Shown one piece after another: positions 5,933 through 6,768 of a DNA stretch of 6,768 nt; within the stretch, counting starts at the first letter, position 1; every line of letters starts with the position of its first letter. A model generated the notes under the pieces. The model ran no database searches, was not told the origin of the DNA, and saw only the letters and a list, made by a program, of their open reading frames with translations. The stretch comes from Lysobacterales bacterium (GTDB taxonomy: Bacteria; Pseudomonadota; Gammaproteobacteria; Xanthomonadales; SZUA-5): assembly GCA_024710675.1 (NCBI GenBank), contig JANJUH010000030.1, positions 1 through 6,768 of the forward strand. Direction: 5' to 3'. The translations under genes were made by a program, and so were the position numbers.

Positions 5933-6697
5933 TCAGCGCACGTAGCTGGCCCCGTTGATGTCGACGCAGGCACCAGTGGCGCTGGCGCAGGCGCCGCTGG
6001 CCAGGAAGGCGCACATCGCGGCCACTTCCTCGGCACTGGCCATGCGGCCGATCGGGATCTCGGTGCGGGCGGCGGCCAGGCCGGCCGCGTTCTGCGGGGC
6101 CATGCGCGTGTCGATCCAGCCGGGCGCGAGCGCGTAGGCCAGCACGCCATCCTTGCCGTAGGCGCGCGCGAGGGTCTTGGTCAATGCCAGCACCGCACCC
6201 TTGGACGCGGCATAGGCGCTGTGGTCGCCGTCGTCGCCGCGGAAGCCGGCACGGCTGGCGATGTTGATCAGGCTGCCGCCGCCGCGCCGCACGAAGGCAC
6301 TCACCGCGGCACGGCAGATGTCCGCGACCGCGAGCAGGTTGACCTGCAGGACCTGCGCCCAGGCGGCGTGCCAGTCGGCATCGTCCGCATGGATCTCGCT
6401 GGCGAGATAGATGCCCGCGTTGTTGACCACGATGTCGAGCTGCCCGCCGGCCAGCGCATCGGCCTCGGCGAACAAGCGCGTGCCGGCGCCGGGCTGCGAC
6501 AGGTCGGCGGCGATCACGCCGAGCACGCCCTCGCCGATGTCGGCCGCTGCAGCGCGTGCACTCGCCACCGTGGTGTTGGCATGCATCACCACCTGCGCGC
6601 CCTGTGCGACGAACACGCGCGCTGCCGCCAGCCCGACACCCTTGCTGGAACCGGTGATCAGCACGCGTTTGCCTGCCAACGGTGGAGTCATCGTCAT
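5933..6697 (-). CDS. Short-chain dehydrogenase/reductase (SDR) family oxidoreductase
   Basis: A 254-residue soluble NAD(P)H-dependent oxidoreductase of the classical SDR type (FabG-like length and layout). The Rossmann nucleotide loop is TGSSKGVG (15-22), then NNAG (92-95). The catalytic residues are Asn120 (VNLLA), Ser148 (INIAS), Tyr162 and Lys166 (YAASK). PGW (from about residue 188) and the closing VDINGASYV are also typical. The substrate cannot be read from the sequence. The frame can begin at a TTG (6721), but ATG 6697 (MTMTPPLAG) places the first beta strand at the usual distance from the N-terminus; a third option is ATG 6691. None has a clear Shine-Dalgarno. A weak -10-like TAGACT (6728-6723) would start transcription downstream of the TTG, again favouring the ATG. 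It stands alone in this window; any upstream partner on the minus strand would lie beyond the right edge. Confidence 0.92.
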   Translation of the reverse strand: MTMTPPLAGKRVLITGSSKGVGLAAARVFVAQGAQVVMHANTTVASARAAAADIGEGVLGVIAADLSQPGAGTRLFAEADALAGGQLDIVVNNAGIYLASEIHADDADWHAAWAQVLQVNLLAVADICRAAVSAFVRRGGGSLINIASRAGFRGDDGDHSAYAASKGAVLALTKTLARAYGKDGVLAYALAPGWIDTRMAPQNAAGLAAARTEIPIGRMASAEEVAAMCAFLASGACASATGACVDINGASYVR

Positions 6698-6768
6698 TGC
6701 GTCCGCGTGGGAAAGACCCAAGAGTCTAGTGGATGGCCCGCGCCCCCTTTTCAGCGATGCCAGATCGC
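6698..6768. other. Upstream region of the SDR gene, to the window edge
   Basis: The probable promoter region of the SDR gene. Minus-strand TAGACT at 6728-6723 matches the -10 box at 4 of 6 bases, with no -35 box at proper spacing. No gene is recognised in this short stretch. Confidence 0.3.

Noticed and set aside
5032..5958. A 308-codon plus-strand frame overlapping the membrane-protein gene in another frame.
   Set aside because: Its composition is Pro/Arg/Ala/His-rich without helices or motifs, whereas the alternative frame has regular membrane segments and a ribosome site.
6698..6721. TTG at 6721 as the start of the SDR gene.
   Set aside because: It adds eight residues not typical before the first SDR beta strand and has no ribosome site. 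ATG 6697 fits the family better.

Overview
The window is GC-rich chromosomal DNA (about two thirds G+C or more by eye) with tightly packed genes, strong G/C bias at third codon positions and several TTG/GTG starts. The gene types resemble a high-GC gammaproteobacterium such as a Xanthomonadales relative: a MoeB with an N-terminal rhodanese domain, a one-chain iron-sulfur SdaA, a short glutaredoxin-like protein and a GFA-family protein. This placement is an inference from family knowledge, not from a marker gene. I see no tRNA, rRNA, CRISPR array, insertion sequence, integrase or phage gene.

Layout. On the minus strand from the left edge, a rhodanese-MoeB fusion (1-932, cut off by the window edge) is overlapped by and lies downstream of a 77-residue CxxC glutaredoxin-like protein (929-1162). 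A 63-bp divergent gap separates this pair from a plus-strand run of three overlapping genes: L-serine dehydratase sdaA (1226-2605), a membrane-anchored SGNH/GDSL hydrolase-like protein (2599-3789) and a GFA-family zinc protein (3786-4202). This run meets a minus-strand six-helix DUF2238/YjdF-like membrane protein (4203-4838) stop-to-stop at the palindrome TGATCA. After a 206-bp divergent gap comes a plus-strand multi-pass membrane protein of uncertain family (5045-5818, possibly DUF6498-like). A 114-bp convergent gap with a small inverted repeat follows, then a minus-strand SDR oxidoreductase (5933-6697).

How the genes may work together. The glutaredoxin-like protein and rhodanese-MoeB are probably translated together and may belong to one sulfur-handling route: persulfide formation on the rhodanese domain and activation of a ubiquitin-like sulfur carrier. 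The sdaA run is translationally linked, with 7-nt and 4-nt overlaps, but its three products share no obvious pathway. The two membrane proteins and the SDR appear to be single-gene units.

The window looks mostly ordinary. I found no clear evidence for an undescribed multi-gene system. The points most worth a second look are the sdaA-SGNH-GFA linkage, the two TTGA stop/start junctions, the poorly characterised membrane protein at 5045-5818 and the coding-like stretch after the SDR stop codon.
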